Source of the DNA: Agromyces intestinalis
Lineage (GTDB): Bacteria; Actinomycetota; Actinomycetes; Actinomycetales; Microbacteriaceae
Assembly (NCBI RefSeq): GCF_008365295.1
Contig: NZ_CP043505.1
Location: 1,736,001-1,800,000 of the forward strand
Reading direction: 5' to 3'
DNA length: 64,000 nt
Part shown: positions 33,541-41,875 of the stretch, piece by piece
Position numbering within the stretch: the stretch's first letter is position 1
Layout: each line of letters starts with the position of its first letter
The notes under the pieces: generated by a model
The model's database searches: none
What the model saw: the letters and a program-made list of their open reading frames with translations, nothing else
What the model was told of the DNA's origin: nothing
Translations under genes and position numbers: made by a program

Positions 33541-34872
33541 ATGCCGACACACGAGCGACGACTCGGGGTGAATCTGAACATCAAGCCTGCAGGCGGGCAC
33601 ACTGCAGCGTGGAAGCACCCTCGAACCGACCCGCGTCAGGTCAACGACATCGCCGCGCTGCTGCGGCTGGCAGTTCGGGCCGACCGCGGCGGGGTCGACG
33701 CGTTCTTCTTCGCCGACAAGCTGGTCGCCGTCGACGATGAGGGAACGCCCCCGGCCGTCTTCGAACCGCTCACCCTGCTCGGGGCCATCGCCGCGGTCAC
33801 CACCGAACTCGGACTCATCGGGACGATCTCGACGACATTCTCCGACCCCTTCGTCCTGGCCCGACAAGTCCTGTCACTGGACCACATCAGCGCGGGGCGA
33901 GCGGCGTGGAACGCCGTGACCAGCGGGTCGCCCGGAGCGGCCCCGAACTTCGGCCTCGACGAACTGCCCGCACACGACGAGAGATACGAGCGGGCGGCGG
34001 AGTTCATCGATGTCGTACGCGGGCTCTGGGGCAGCTGGGCTGCCGAAGCACTCGTCCTCGATCAGGAGAACGGCCGGTTCTGGGATCGCAGATCGGTGAG
34101 ATCGCTCGATCACTCGGGTGCCCACTTCCGCGTCGCGGGGCCCCTGAACTCACTCCGCAGCCCGCAGGGCGCGCCACTCGTGTTCCAGGCCGGCATGTCC
34201 GACGCGGGCCGGGAACTGGGTGCCAGGCATGCGGACGGCGTGTACGCGTCGCCGCGGACGCTGAGCGACGCGATCGCCTTCCGCGATGACATCCGACGCC
34301 GCGCACTCCTCGCAGGCCGCGGCGAGGATTCCGTTGCCGTGTTCGCCTCGTTCCGCGTCATCGTCGGCCCGAATCGCGCGCAAGCGGAGAGAACCGCCCG
34401 AGAGCTCGACGGGCTCGTCGATTACCGCAGCGTGTTGGGCAACCTCGCACTCATCCAGGGGATCGATCTGCGCGGATACGACCCCGATGGGCCCATCCCC
34501 GAGCTCCCCGATCCCGCCGAATCTCAGGGCTATCGATCGTTCGTCGAGCGGACGCACGCCGTGATCGCAACACATCGCCCGCCGACGATTCGCGAACTCG
34601 CGCGCATCCTCGGGTCGGAGCGAGAGGACAGCGAGACGCGATTGATCGGAGATGCGGCGGATGTCGCAGACACCCTGCAGACCTGGTTCGAAGCCGGAGC
34701 GGTCGACGGGGTCAACCTGACTCCCGAACTCCTGCAGGGCGGTGCCGAGGATGTCATCGATCTGCTCCTGCCCGAACTCGAACGACGTGGCATCCATGAC
34801 CGCCTGAGGGCGGGCACGACACTCCGCGAGCGCTACCGAATCCCCCCTCCCCCGATCCCGACCCAACAGTGA
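33541..34872 (+). CDS. LLM-class flavin-dependent monooxygenase (NtaA/SnaA/DszA group)
   Basis: 443-aa luciferase-fold enzyme of the nitrilotriacetate/EDTA/alkanesulfonate-dibenzothiophene sulfone monooxygenase group: LGVNLNIKPAGGHTAAWKHP start, AFFFADKL, LSLDHISAGRAAWNAVTSGSPGAAPNFG and FQAGMSDAGRELGARHADGVYA are characteristic. It uses FMNH2 from a separate reductase, which is not encoded here, to cleave C-N or C-S bonds. The ATG follows GAGGGG. The overlapping rhodanese downstream and the divergent chelate-type ABC importer suggest uptake and cleavage of a metal-chelate or organosulfur compound; that substrate is inferred. Confidence 0.9.
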   Translation: MPTHERRLGVNLNIKPAGGHTAAWKHPRTDPRQVNDIAALLRLAVRADRGGVDAFFFADKLVAVDDEGTPPAVFEPLTLLGAIAAVTTELGLIGTISTTFSDPFVLARQVLSLDHISAGRAAWNAVTSGSPGAAPNFGLDELPAHDERYERAAEFIDVVRGLWGSWAAEALVLDQENGRFWDRRSVRSLDHSGAHFRVAGPLNSLRSPQGAPLVFQAGMSDAGRELGARHADGVYASPRTLSDAIAFRDDIRRRALLAGRGEDSVAVFASFRVIVGPNRAQAERTARELDGLVDYRSVLGNLALIQGIDLRGYDPDGPIPELPDPAESQGYRSFVERTHAVIATHRPPTIRELARILGSEREDSETRLIGDAADVADTLQTWFEAGAVDGVNLTPELLQGGAEDVIDLLLPELERRGIHDRLRAGTTLRERYRIPPPPIPTQQ

Positions 34873-34883
34873 AAGGAAGCACG

Positions 34884-35303
34884 ATGGCCGACAAGGTCCT
34901 TGTCAACACGGAACAACTCGTCTCGACAGCGGAAGCGGAGGAGTTGCTGCACGCTGGGGCACTGTTCCTCGACGTCCGCCCCAGTTCGTCGGGCCACGAC
35001 CCGCACGCAGGGCGTCACCACAACCACGATCACCCGCCGAACCCGACCGGCACCATCGAGAGTTCGGTGATCGTCGATCGGCGCGACCTCGAGGAACTCC
35101 TCCAGCCGGCGAGCGAGCTCAGCAAGCTCCTGGCTGAGAACCCGGCGCGCGAGGTCGTCGTGTACTGCAATTCGCCCTTCGGATCGGATCCCGTCGTCGG
35201 GGCCCTGGTCGAACGGGGCGTGCGAGCGAAGCACATCGACGGCGGCTTCCGCGCCTGGGTCGCCGATGGTCGACCGACCGTCGAAACGGCTGAAGCCAAG
35301 TAG
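34884..35303 (+). CDS. rhodanese-like protein with a His-rich insert
   Basis: 139-aa single rhodanese domain. FLDVRP near the N terminus and VVYCNSPFGSDPVVGAL with the active-site Cys in the CxxxxGS-type loop are normal, as is GGFRAWVADGRP at the end. Unusually, the usual HIPGA segment is replaced by HDPHAGRHHNHDHPP (about residues 38-52), a likely metal-binding stretch. Rhodaneses transfer sulfane sulfur from thiosulfate or persulfides. The ATG at 34884 (AAAGGA upstream) is preferred to a GTG overlapping the monooxygenase stop. Cotranscribed with the monooxygenase. Confidence 0.85.
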   Translation: MADKVLVNTEQLVSTAEAEELLHAGALFLDVRPSSSGHDPHAGRHHNHDHPPNPTGTIESSVIVDRRDLEELLQPASELSKLLAENPAREVVVYCNSPFGSDPVVGALVERGVRAKHIDGGFRAWVADGRPTVETAEAK

Positions 35304-35424
35304 TACCAGGGTGGCCCGGCACGCGCTGCAGCAGCGCGAGCCGGGCCTCTCGTGTCCCCCGTTCGTCGCCCGCAATCGAAAACATATCGCTCGTAGGCAC
35401 GGTAACAATTAGAGTTTGTTGCAC

Positions 35425-36798
35425 ATGTCTCACACCATCGACTTCGACACCTCCGCCAGCGGGTTCCCGCCGCTGCGTGGCGCCACGAGTTCCGAGGATG
35501 TCGTGGAGCTCATCCTGCGCCACGTCGACTCAGGGCAGTTGCCGCCAGGATCGCGATTGCCGACGATCCGATCCATCACGGACTCGAGCGGGTTGAGCTT
35601 TCGCACCGTGAGCTCCGCATGGCGAGTCCTTCGGGATCGCGGCGTGATCGAGACCAGACGTCGCGGCGGTTCGTTCGTGGTGGATCCCGCGACTGCGCCG
35701 GGTCGGGCTCCAGCGGTCGTGGAATCCAGGCCGGTGCTGACCGATCTCTCCCTGCTTCACGCGGACCGGTACCTGCTTCCCGATCTCCGCGACGCACTCG
35801 AATCCGCGCTGACCGACCCCGCCCTCAACGCGCCGACGCGAGAACCCATCACGCCCCGGCTGCTCTCCTCCGCCCAACCCACGTGGCCCTTCGAGGCCGA
35901 ATCCTTCCTCGCCTCGGGTGGCGGCGCCGAAGCCGTGCTGCTCTCCATCGTCGCCAACACCGAACCCGGTGATCTGGTCGCGTTGGACGAACCCACGCAG
36001 CCGGGATTGCTCCAGCGCCTCGCAGCGCTCGGACGACGACTCATCGGAGTCGAACTCGACGAACAGGGGCCCGTACCCGGGTCGTTGCGCATCGCGTTGG
36101 ACGCCGGGGCGCGTGTCTACGTGTTCCAGGTGCACGCGCCATTCGCCCTCTCGGGGCATCCTTCTTCGTCCCGCGTTGACGAACTCGGGTCGCTGCTGGC
36201 TTCCGCGGACACCGTGATCGTCGAGGATGACTCGGTCGGGCCGCTGGCCCGCCGCGACGTGGCAACCTTCGGCCGGACGCTCCCAGAGCAGGTCGTGCAC
36301 GTGAGGACGTACTGTCGAAGCTATGGGCCCGACCTCCGAACTTCAGTGATCGGAGGGCCGGAGCGGCTTCTCACTCGCATCGCGGATGCCCGGAGTCACG
36401 GAGTCGCCGCAACCAGTCGTATCCTGCAGGACGCGCTCAGCCACCTCATCGACGACCCGAACGCGAAACGCAAGCTCGCGACGGCCGCTCAGGCGTACAG
36501 CGCTCGAGGCGAGTCACTCATCGCCGCGCTCCGCGCCCAGGGGCTCGAGGCTTCACGGGGCCCCGAGGGTCACGTCGCGTGGGTTCCTGTGGCCGATGAG
36601 CAGCGGGCACTTCTTCGACTCGCAGCCGAAGGCATCCTCGTCGGCGCCGGAAGCCGCGCGTTCGCGACGCCGGCCGCGCGCGGATACCTCCGCATCGTGA
36701 CGCTGAACCTGAGTGACGATCCCGAAGAAGTCGCTCGCATCGCCCGAGCCATCGTGCACGCAACGACGTCAGCGGATCCATCGGATCACTACGACTGA
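35425..36798 (+). CDS. MocR-like regulator with a degenerate aminotransferase domain
   Basis: 457-aa protein. The N-terminal GntR-type winged HTH is intact (LPPGSRLPTIRSITDSSGLSFRTVSSAWRVL). The C-terminal aminotransferase fold keeps DEPTQPG and VEDD, but the Schiff-base Lys position reads YCRSYGPDLR: Arg298 replaces Lys, so covalent PLP binding should be lost. It may sense another ligand. A TTG 9 nt upstream is a possible alternative start; no ribosome-binding site is visible and TAACAAT about 20 nt upstream could be a -10 box. It probably regulates the monooxygenase-rhodanese genes and the importer. Confidence 0.85.
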   Translation: MSHTIDFDTSASGFPPLRGATSSEDVVELILRHVDSGQLPPGSRLPTIRSITDSSGLSFRTVSSAWRVLRDRGVIETRRRGGSFVVDPATAPGRAPAVVESRPVLTDLSLLHADRYLLPDLRDALESALTDPALNAPTREPITPRLLSSAQPTWPFEAESFLASGGGAEAVLLSIVANTEPGDLVALDEPTQPGLLQRLAALGRRLIGVELDEQGPVPGSLRIALDAGARVYVFQVHAPFALSGHPSSSRVDELGSLLASADTVIVEDDSVGPLARRDVATFGRTLPEQVVHVRTYCRSYGPDLRTSVIGGPERLLTRIADARSHGVAATSRILQDALSHLIDDPNAKRKLATAAQAYSARGESLIAALRAQGLEASRGPEGHVAWVPVADEQRALLRLAAEGILVGAGSRAFATPAARGYLRIVTLNLSDDPEEVARIARAIVHATTSADPSDHYD

Positions 36799-36851
36799 CG
36801 CGCACCGCGCGCCGCGCGCACCGCGCGCCGCGCGCACCCCGCGCTGCGCGG
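36799..36851. repeat. GCGCACCGCGCGCCGC tract, right edge of the low-GC block
   Basis: Imperfect tandem GCGCACCGCGCGCC units directly after the MocR-like stop, similar in composition to the tract at 30053. Confidence 0.75.
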
Positions 36852-36880
36852 GTCGGGTGCAGCGGGGTCGGGAAGACCCC

Positions 36881-37645
36881 CTACCGCTCCACCAGCGTCA
36901 CCTCGAACGCGTAGCGGTCGGGGCGGTAGCAGTGCTGGCCGTACTCGACGGCCACGCCGGCGTTGTCGAACGCGGTGCGCGACATCGTGAGGATCGCCGC
37001 GCCGCGGCGCAGGTCGAGCAGGTCGGCCTCCTGCGCGGTCGCGGCGCGTGCGCCGATGCGCTGTTTGGCGACGCGCATCGTGACGCCTCGGGCGCGCAGC
37101 AGTTGGTAGAGCCCGTGCCGTTCGAGGTCGTCGCGCTCGAGGTCGGCGTAGGCGGCGGGCAGTACGTTGTCGAGGATCGCGAGCGGCACGCCGTCGGCGA
37201 ACCGCAGGCGGCGGATGTGCAGCGTCGGGCTGCCGACCGGCACGCCCAGCGCCTCGGCGACCCGCTCGTCGGCGGTCGCGGACGCGACGTCGAGCACGGT
37301 GGTCGTCGGCTCCTGCCCGGCGCGTTCGAGGTCTTCGTAGAGGCTGGTCAGCTCGACGTTGCGGGTGACCCGGCCGTGCACGACCTGGGTGCCGATGCCG
37401 CGGCGCCGCACCAGCAGGCCCTGGTCGACGAGGTCTTGGATGGCCCGGCGGATCGTCGGCCGCGACAGCCCCAGCCGGCTCGCGAGCGCGACCTCGTTCT
37501 CGAGGCGCGCACCGGCCGGCAGGGTCTCGTCGCGGATCGCCTGCTCGAGGCGCTGCGCCACCTGGTAGTACAGCGGCACCGGGCCCGAGCGGTCGAGGTC
37601 GAGGAACAGCTCGACGGGGAGCCGCTGCTCGGGGAGCTGTGCCAT
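36881..37645 (-). CDS. GntR-family (HutC/UTRA) transcriptional regulator
   Basis: 254-aa regulator. GntR winged HTH at about 20-85 (LENEVALASRLGLSRPTIRRAIQDLVDQGLLVRRRGIGTQV), then a UTRA sugar-sensing domain (VLDVASATADERVAEALGVPVG; FDNAGVAVEYGQHCYRPDRYAFEV). It is the last gene of the leftward sugar operon and probably represses it, with an effector sugar or sugar phosphate relieving repression. GGAGG precedes the ATG at 37645. GGACATTCTG directly upstream is shared with the iolC promoter. Confidence 0.9.
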   Translation of the reverse strand: MAQLPEQRLPVELFLDLDRSGPVPLYYQVAQRLEQAIRDETLPAGARLENEVALASRLGLSRPTIRRAIQDLVDQGLLVRRRGIGTQVVHGRVTRNVELTSLYEDLERAGQEPTTTVLDVASATADERVAEALGVPVGSPTLHIRRLRFADGVPLAILDNVLPAAYADLERDDLERHGLYQLLRARGVTMRVAKQRIGARAATAQEADLLDLRRGAAILTMSRTAFDNAGVAVEYGQHCYRPDRYAFEVTLVER

Positions 37646-37653
37646 GTGGCCTC

Positions 37654-37663
37654 CAGAATGTCC
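37654..37663 (-). promoter_or_regulatory. shared 10-mer GGACATTCTG upstream of gntR
   Basis: On the minus strand CATTCGGACATTCTG precedes the ribosome-binding site; the same GGACATTCTG lies at 25175-25184 before iolC. Candidate operator of the GntR protein; it would overlap the gntR leader. Confidence 0.4.
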
Positions 37664-37717
37664 GAATGTGGTGACAGTAGACGGGTGGGCGGGCTGCGGA
37701 GTACCGCGACCGCCCAC

Positions 37718-40606
37718 TCACCCCCGATCTGGGGCGCTCCCGCGGCTGCGGAACGTCTCGATCCGCGCCGGACCCATCATGAACCCGGCGAGATCCACAT
37801 CACGCTCGATGACGCGCCCGGTCAGATCGGTGCGATCCCAGGTTCCGGATGCCACGGCGGCGAGCCGCGCGGGCGAGGTGCCGTAGTTCACGAACCGCGC
37901 CTCCAGCGCACCCGTGCCGTCGGCTGCCTCGACCCGTCGGAACGACTCGAGCACGACCGATCCGCCGACCTCGAGCACCGAGACATCCGGAAGCCCTGCC
38001 GCGTCGGCCGCACCGCCCGCGCCCGCGACGCCGCCGACCACCGCCGGCCCGCCGCGCGTGCCGCGCGCGACCTCGGGCTCGCTGCGCAGCAGCTCGGCCC
38101 AGCGCGGCGCGTCGGCCGCAGCCCAGCCATCGGGCGACGGCAGCACCGCGAATTCGGTGCGCACGCGAGCCCCGAGGTACTGCGCGCCGGGCACCGGGAA
38201 CTGCGCCCCGGCGGGCTCGTCGCGAAGGGGATGGATGTTCACGCTCATGAGGCCCACCGAGCGCACGAGGGTGAGGGCCAGGGCGTCCTGGCCGGATGCC
38301 TCGTCGGCGACGAGCTCGTACTCGGAGTGCTTCGTGACGAGGAGGGTCGCCGCCCCGGCCGCGGCGAACCGGGCGGCCGGGAACGTCGGCAGGGGGAACT
38401 CGCCCCAGCCGCCCTCACCGGATCGCCCGCGCTCGGTCACCGCGTACTGGCCGGCCGCCGCCGAGGTCGGAAGCTCGCTCGCGCCGGTCGGTACGAGCAG
38501 CCGCATGCGGTGGTCGGCGGCGAGGTTCGTGAACTCGACCGTGACGCGCAGCATCGGCTCGCCCTCGCGCAGCTCGAGCACGGTGTCGACGTCGAGCGGC
38601 ACCTGCGCCGCAACGCGGCGGTCGGGGTCGATCGCATCGATCGAGGCGGGCAGGGTGTAGCGCCGCCGCACGAGCACCCGGCCGCGAATCGGCCCCGACT
38701 CGAGCACCGTGATCTCGACCGCGTCGGGGGTGTCGACGACGGTGCCGGCGGCCATCGGGCCGTAGTTGTACGAGTCGCCGCGGTCGCCCTCGTCGACGAG
38801 TCGCAGCGCGTCCTCGAGCACGGTGCGCTCGCCGCCCGCGCCGCCCGCCGTCTCGATGCGCACCGAGCCGGTCTCGCCGACGACGACCGCGAGCGACGCG
38901 TTCGCGAGCGTCCGCCCGTCGGCGCCGACCCGCACGACGTCGCCTCCCGTATGCCCGAGCGAGGTCGCCGTCGCGGGGTCGACCTCGACCGCGGCGAGGC
39001 CGCCGACGTCGACCCCGACGATCGCCCGCCGCCGGGGCGCCGCGATGATCTCGACCCGCCAGGTGCGTGCGTCGTCGGGGTCACTCGCGATGCGTCGCTC
39101 CAACTCGACGACGAACGCGGCGAGGTCGAACTCGCCCACCGGCGCCTCGGCGACGTCGAACCGCAGGCCCTCGTCGGTGAACCGCCAGTCGTTGATGAGC
39201 TGGCCGAACAGTTCGCGCCCGTGGATGCGGGCCAGGAGCCGGCGCAGATCGGAGGTGCGCATGACCTCGTCGCCGAGCACCTCGGGGAACCCGTCGAGCA
39301 GCTGCACGCCCGAACCGAGCTCGCGTCGCGCGGGGTCGTCGAGCCGCACCTCGACGTGGGCGCGACGCGCGAACCCGGCGGGATTGGCGACGACGAACCG
39401 CTCGGGCGGCACCGCGGCCGCGAGCCGCTCCATGGTGCGCAGCACGACGCCGCGCGCGACGTGCGCCGCGGTCACGAGCCGGTTCTCGACCTCGTCGGCG
39501 GTGGCGTCGACCCCGCATCCGGTGACCGAGTCGTGGGCGGTCGACTCCACCAGGCGGTACCACGCGGTGTCGAAGAACGCGCGGTGGTCGTCGGCGCCGA
39601 ATGCGGCGTCGAGCCGTTCGGCGACCAAGAGCCGGCGCTCGGCGTCGGCCATCGCACGCTTCAGGTTCGTGCGGATCGAGAAGACGCCGGGCAGCAGGTT
39701 GCCGCGTGCGTGCGAGCGCAGCTCGCCGTCGACCGCGGGCCACCCGTCGAGCGCGGTGTCGTCGCCGGCGTCCCACTCGGACGCCACCCGGCGTACGTAC
39801 CCCTCGATCGTGTCGACCGACAGCCGGGTCGCGATGCCCGCCTCGGTCGCGGCGCCGACGACGTCCATCAGGTCGGCGGGCGGCGCGCTGTGGTCGGTGC
39901 CGAGCATGCCGAGGATGGGGTCGGCGCCGTACCAGCTCGCGATCGACCGGCCGTACTCGGCGACGAGCTGTTCGAGCTGGCCGGGCAGGGCGAACAGGTC
40001 GAGCGCGTTGCCGTACCCGTCGAGCAGGTACTCGGTGCGCACGACCGACCCGTCGGGCGAGCGCCAGGCGAACGCGTGCCGGTCGACGCGCGCGGGCACA
40101 CCGCGCCAGAGTGCCGCGTGCCGGATGCCGAACCCGCGCAGCAGCTGCGGCATCTGCGCCGCGTGCCCGAACATGTCGGGCAGGTACCCGACCCGCATCT
40201 CGGGCCCGATGCGACGGCTCGACTTCAGACCGAGCTCGAGGTTGCGCACGATGGTCTCGCCGTCGCAGAGGAACTCGTCGAGCAGGATCAGGAACGGGCC
40301 GATCGCGAGCTGCCCGCGTTCGACCGCCGCCGCGACCCGTTCGCGCTGCTCGGGCCGGATCTCGAGGTAGTCGTCGACGGCGGCGGCCTGTCCGTCGAGG
40401 GTGAACCGGAAGTCGGGGTTCTGCTCGAGCGTCGTGAGCAGCCGGTCGAGCATGTGCACGAGCCGCAGCCGGAACACGTCGTGCGGCTCGTACCACTCGC
40501 GATCCCAGTGGGTGTGCGGCACGATCACGAGTTCGTCGGGAGCGGGCATCGTCGGTTCCTCGGTCTTCGGCATGGAGTCGGCGGTCGGGTTGGTCGGCTG
40601 GGTCAT
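37718..40606 (-). CDS. GH38-family alpha-mannosidase
   Basis: 962-aa cytoplasmic glycoside hydrolase. The zinc motif HTHWDREW (His31, His33, Asp35) and the catalytic nucleophile segment YLPDMFGH (Asp144) identify family 38, with the middle helical and C-terminal beta domains in normal order. It releases terminal alpha-mannose (or a related sugar) from imported oligosaccharides. No signal peptide, consistent with action after uptake by the ABC importer encoded upstream in the operon. GACGGAG precedes the ATG at 40606, 12 nt after the CehA-type gene; an ATG at 40549 is a possible shorter start. Confidence 0.93.
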   Translation of the reverse strand: MTQPTNPTADSMPKTEEPTMPAPDELVIVPHTHWDREWYEPHDVFRLRLVHMLDRLLTTLEQNPDFRFTLDGQAAAVDDYLEIRPEQRERVAAAVERGQLAIGPFLILLDEFLCDGETIVRNLELGLKSSRRIGPEMRVGYLPDMFGHAAQMPQLLRGFGIRHAALWRGVPARVDRHAFAWRSPDGSVVRTEYLLDGYGNALDLFALPGQLEQLVAEYGRSIASWYGADPILGMLGTDHSAPPADLMDVVGAATEAGIATRLSVDTIEGYVRRVASEWDAGDDTALDGWPAVDGELRSHARGNLLPGVFSIRTNLKRAMADAERRLLVAERLDAAFGADDHRAFFDTAWYRLVESTAHDSVTGCGVDATADEVENRLVTAAHVARGVVLRTMERLAAAVPPERFVVANPAGFARRAHVEVRLDDPARRELGSGVQLLDGFPEVLGDEVMRTSDLRRLLARIHGRELFGQLINDWRFTDEGLRFDVAEAPVGEFDLAAFVVELERRIASDPDDARTWRVEIIAAPRRRAIVGVDVGGLAAVEVDPATATSLGHTGGDVVRVGADGRTLANASLAVVVGETGSVRIETAGGAGGERTVLEDALRLVDEGDRGDSYNYGPMAAGTVVDTPDAVEITVLESGPIRGRVLVRRRYTLPASIDAIDPDRRVAAQVPLDVDTVLELREGEPMLRVTVEFTNLAADHRMRLLVPTGASELPTSAAAGQYAVTERGRSGEGGWGEFPLPTFPAARFAAAGAATLLVTKHSEYELVADEASGQDALALTLVRSVGLMSVNIHPLRDEPAGAQFPVPGAQYLGARVRTEFAVLPSPDGWAAADAPRWAELLRSEPEVARGTRGGPAVVGGVAGAGGAADAAGLPDVSVLEVGGSVVLESFRRVEAADGTGALEARFVNYGTSPARLAAVASGTWDRTDLTGRVIERDVDLAGFMMGPARIETFRSRGSAPDRG

Positions 40607-40618
40607 GCGGAAGCTCCG

Positions 40619-41875
40619 TCAGGCGCTGAGGGCGAGGATGCGCCGATCCGAGTCGGCGAGGTGGAAGGGGCCGTCGGCGCGGTCGAGGGTGAATCCGGCG
40701 CGTGCGCCGCGGACCATCCGTCGCCGGCCGGCACCGTCGACGAGGATCAGCCCGTCGGCGTCGACCGCGACGAGCTCGTCGCCGACGCGCACCAGCGCGG
40801 GCGCGGCCATGAGCTGCGGCACGCCGACACCGTCGACCAGCTCGGCCGCGCCGGTCACCGCCGTGCGTCCGAGCCGCACGCCCTCGAGGATCGCCTCGGC
40901 CGAGTCGTCCTCCGCGGCGACCCAGGTCGTCGGCGTACCGGGGCGCTGCGGCTCCTCGGGCAGGTGGAAGTCGCTGCCGCCCAGCAGGGTGGCTCCCTGC
41001 GGCCAGGTGCGGAACCACGCGAACGGCGCCGTCGAGATGAGCTCGAGGTACCAGGTCGAGTGCCAGAGCTCGACGGCGGCGGGCCGCCGATCGAGCCGGT
41101 GCACCCACGAGCAGTCGCCCGAGATCGGATGGTTGATGCTCAGGATGCCGCCGCGCCGCTCGACCTCGTCGACCCACTCCTGCGCGGGCCGGCGGAAGTC
41201 GATCCATCCGATGTCGCCGAAGGCGTTCGCGTGCCCGAGATGGGTGGTGACCTCCTGGCCCGGCAGCAATGTGATGCCGTGCGCGGCGCCCTCCGCGGCC
41301 AGGTGGGCATGGTGGCTCACGGTGTTGTGGTCGGTCACGGCGAGGAAGTCGAGACCGGATGCCACGCCCAGCGCCGCGAGGCCGCCGATGGGCAGCCGCC
41401 CGTCGGAGTGCACCGTGTGCCCGTGGAAGTCGCCCGCGAACCAGGTGAGTCCCGGCTCGGCCGGCAGCCCGCGGTCGCTGCCGCGCACGGTGCGCGCGAC
41501 CGTCGGCACCGCCTCGGGCCGGGGCGCCGGCCTGGTCGCCGGCAGGCTGATTGTGACATCCACGTCGACGCCCGCCGCCGGAACGCGGTGCAAGCCCAGC
41601 ACGACCTTCCAGATCCCCGGCTCGGGGGCGCCTGGCAGGTAGCCGGGGGTCGCGGCATCCGCCTCGATGACGTAGTCGGTGCGCGCCCCGCCCGACCATC
41701 CGCGCCATCCGGCCGCGCCCTCGCAGCCGAGATCGATGCCGGCGACCGAGCCGTCGAAGTCGATCGACACCTCGATCGAGGGCGTGCCAGGGGGCACCTC
41801 GAACGGCACCTCGTGGTAGCGGTCGTCGTTCTGCAGCTCGGGCGTCACCCGGATGCGCTCGCGGATCACGCTCAT
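40619..41875 (-). CDS. CehA/McbA-family metallohydrolase (PHP domain)
   Basis: 418-aa protein. An N-terminal beta-rich region (1-140) is followed by a PHP-type metal-dependent domain starting FHGHTVHSDG (His151, His153, His156, Asp158), then VTDHNTVS, LPGQEVTTHLGH and SINHP, giving a full set of metal ligands. The family includes carbaryl hydrolase CehA, but in sugar operons it more likely hydrolyses a phosphate or carboxylic ester of the imported sugar; that is inferred. The start overlaps the ATPase stop (ATGA) and the GH38 gene follows after 12 nt. Confidence 0.88.
   Translation of the reverse strand: MSVIRERIRVTPELQNDDRYHEVPFEVPPGTPSIEVSIDFDGSVAGIDLGCEGAAGWRGWSGGARTDYVIEADAATPGYLPGAPEPGIWKVVLGLHRVPAAGVDVDVTISLPATRPAPRPEAVPTVARTVRGSDRGLPAEPGLTWFAGDFHGHTVHSDGRLPIGGLAALGVASGLDFLAVTDHNTVSHHAHLAAEGAAHGITLLPGQEVTTHLGHANAFGDIGWIDFRRPAQEWVDEVERRGGILSINHPISGDCSWVHRLDRRPAAVELWHSTWYLELISTAPFAWFRTWPQGATLLGGSDFHLPEEPQRPGTPTTWVAAEDDSAEAILEGVRLGRTAVTGAAELVDGVGVPQLMAAPALVRVGDELVAVDADGLILVDGAGRRRMVRGARAGFTLDRADGPFHLADSDRRILALSA

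Noticed and set aside
35401..35424. Riboswitch before the MocR-like gene
   Set aside because: The leader is too short and has no stable conserved fold; the AT-rich stretch is better explained as a promoter.
30099..36798. Low-GC block as a prophage or integrative element
   Set aside because: No integrase, structural phage gene, tRNA or flanking attachment repeat is visible; only similar GC-rich tracts at the edges.
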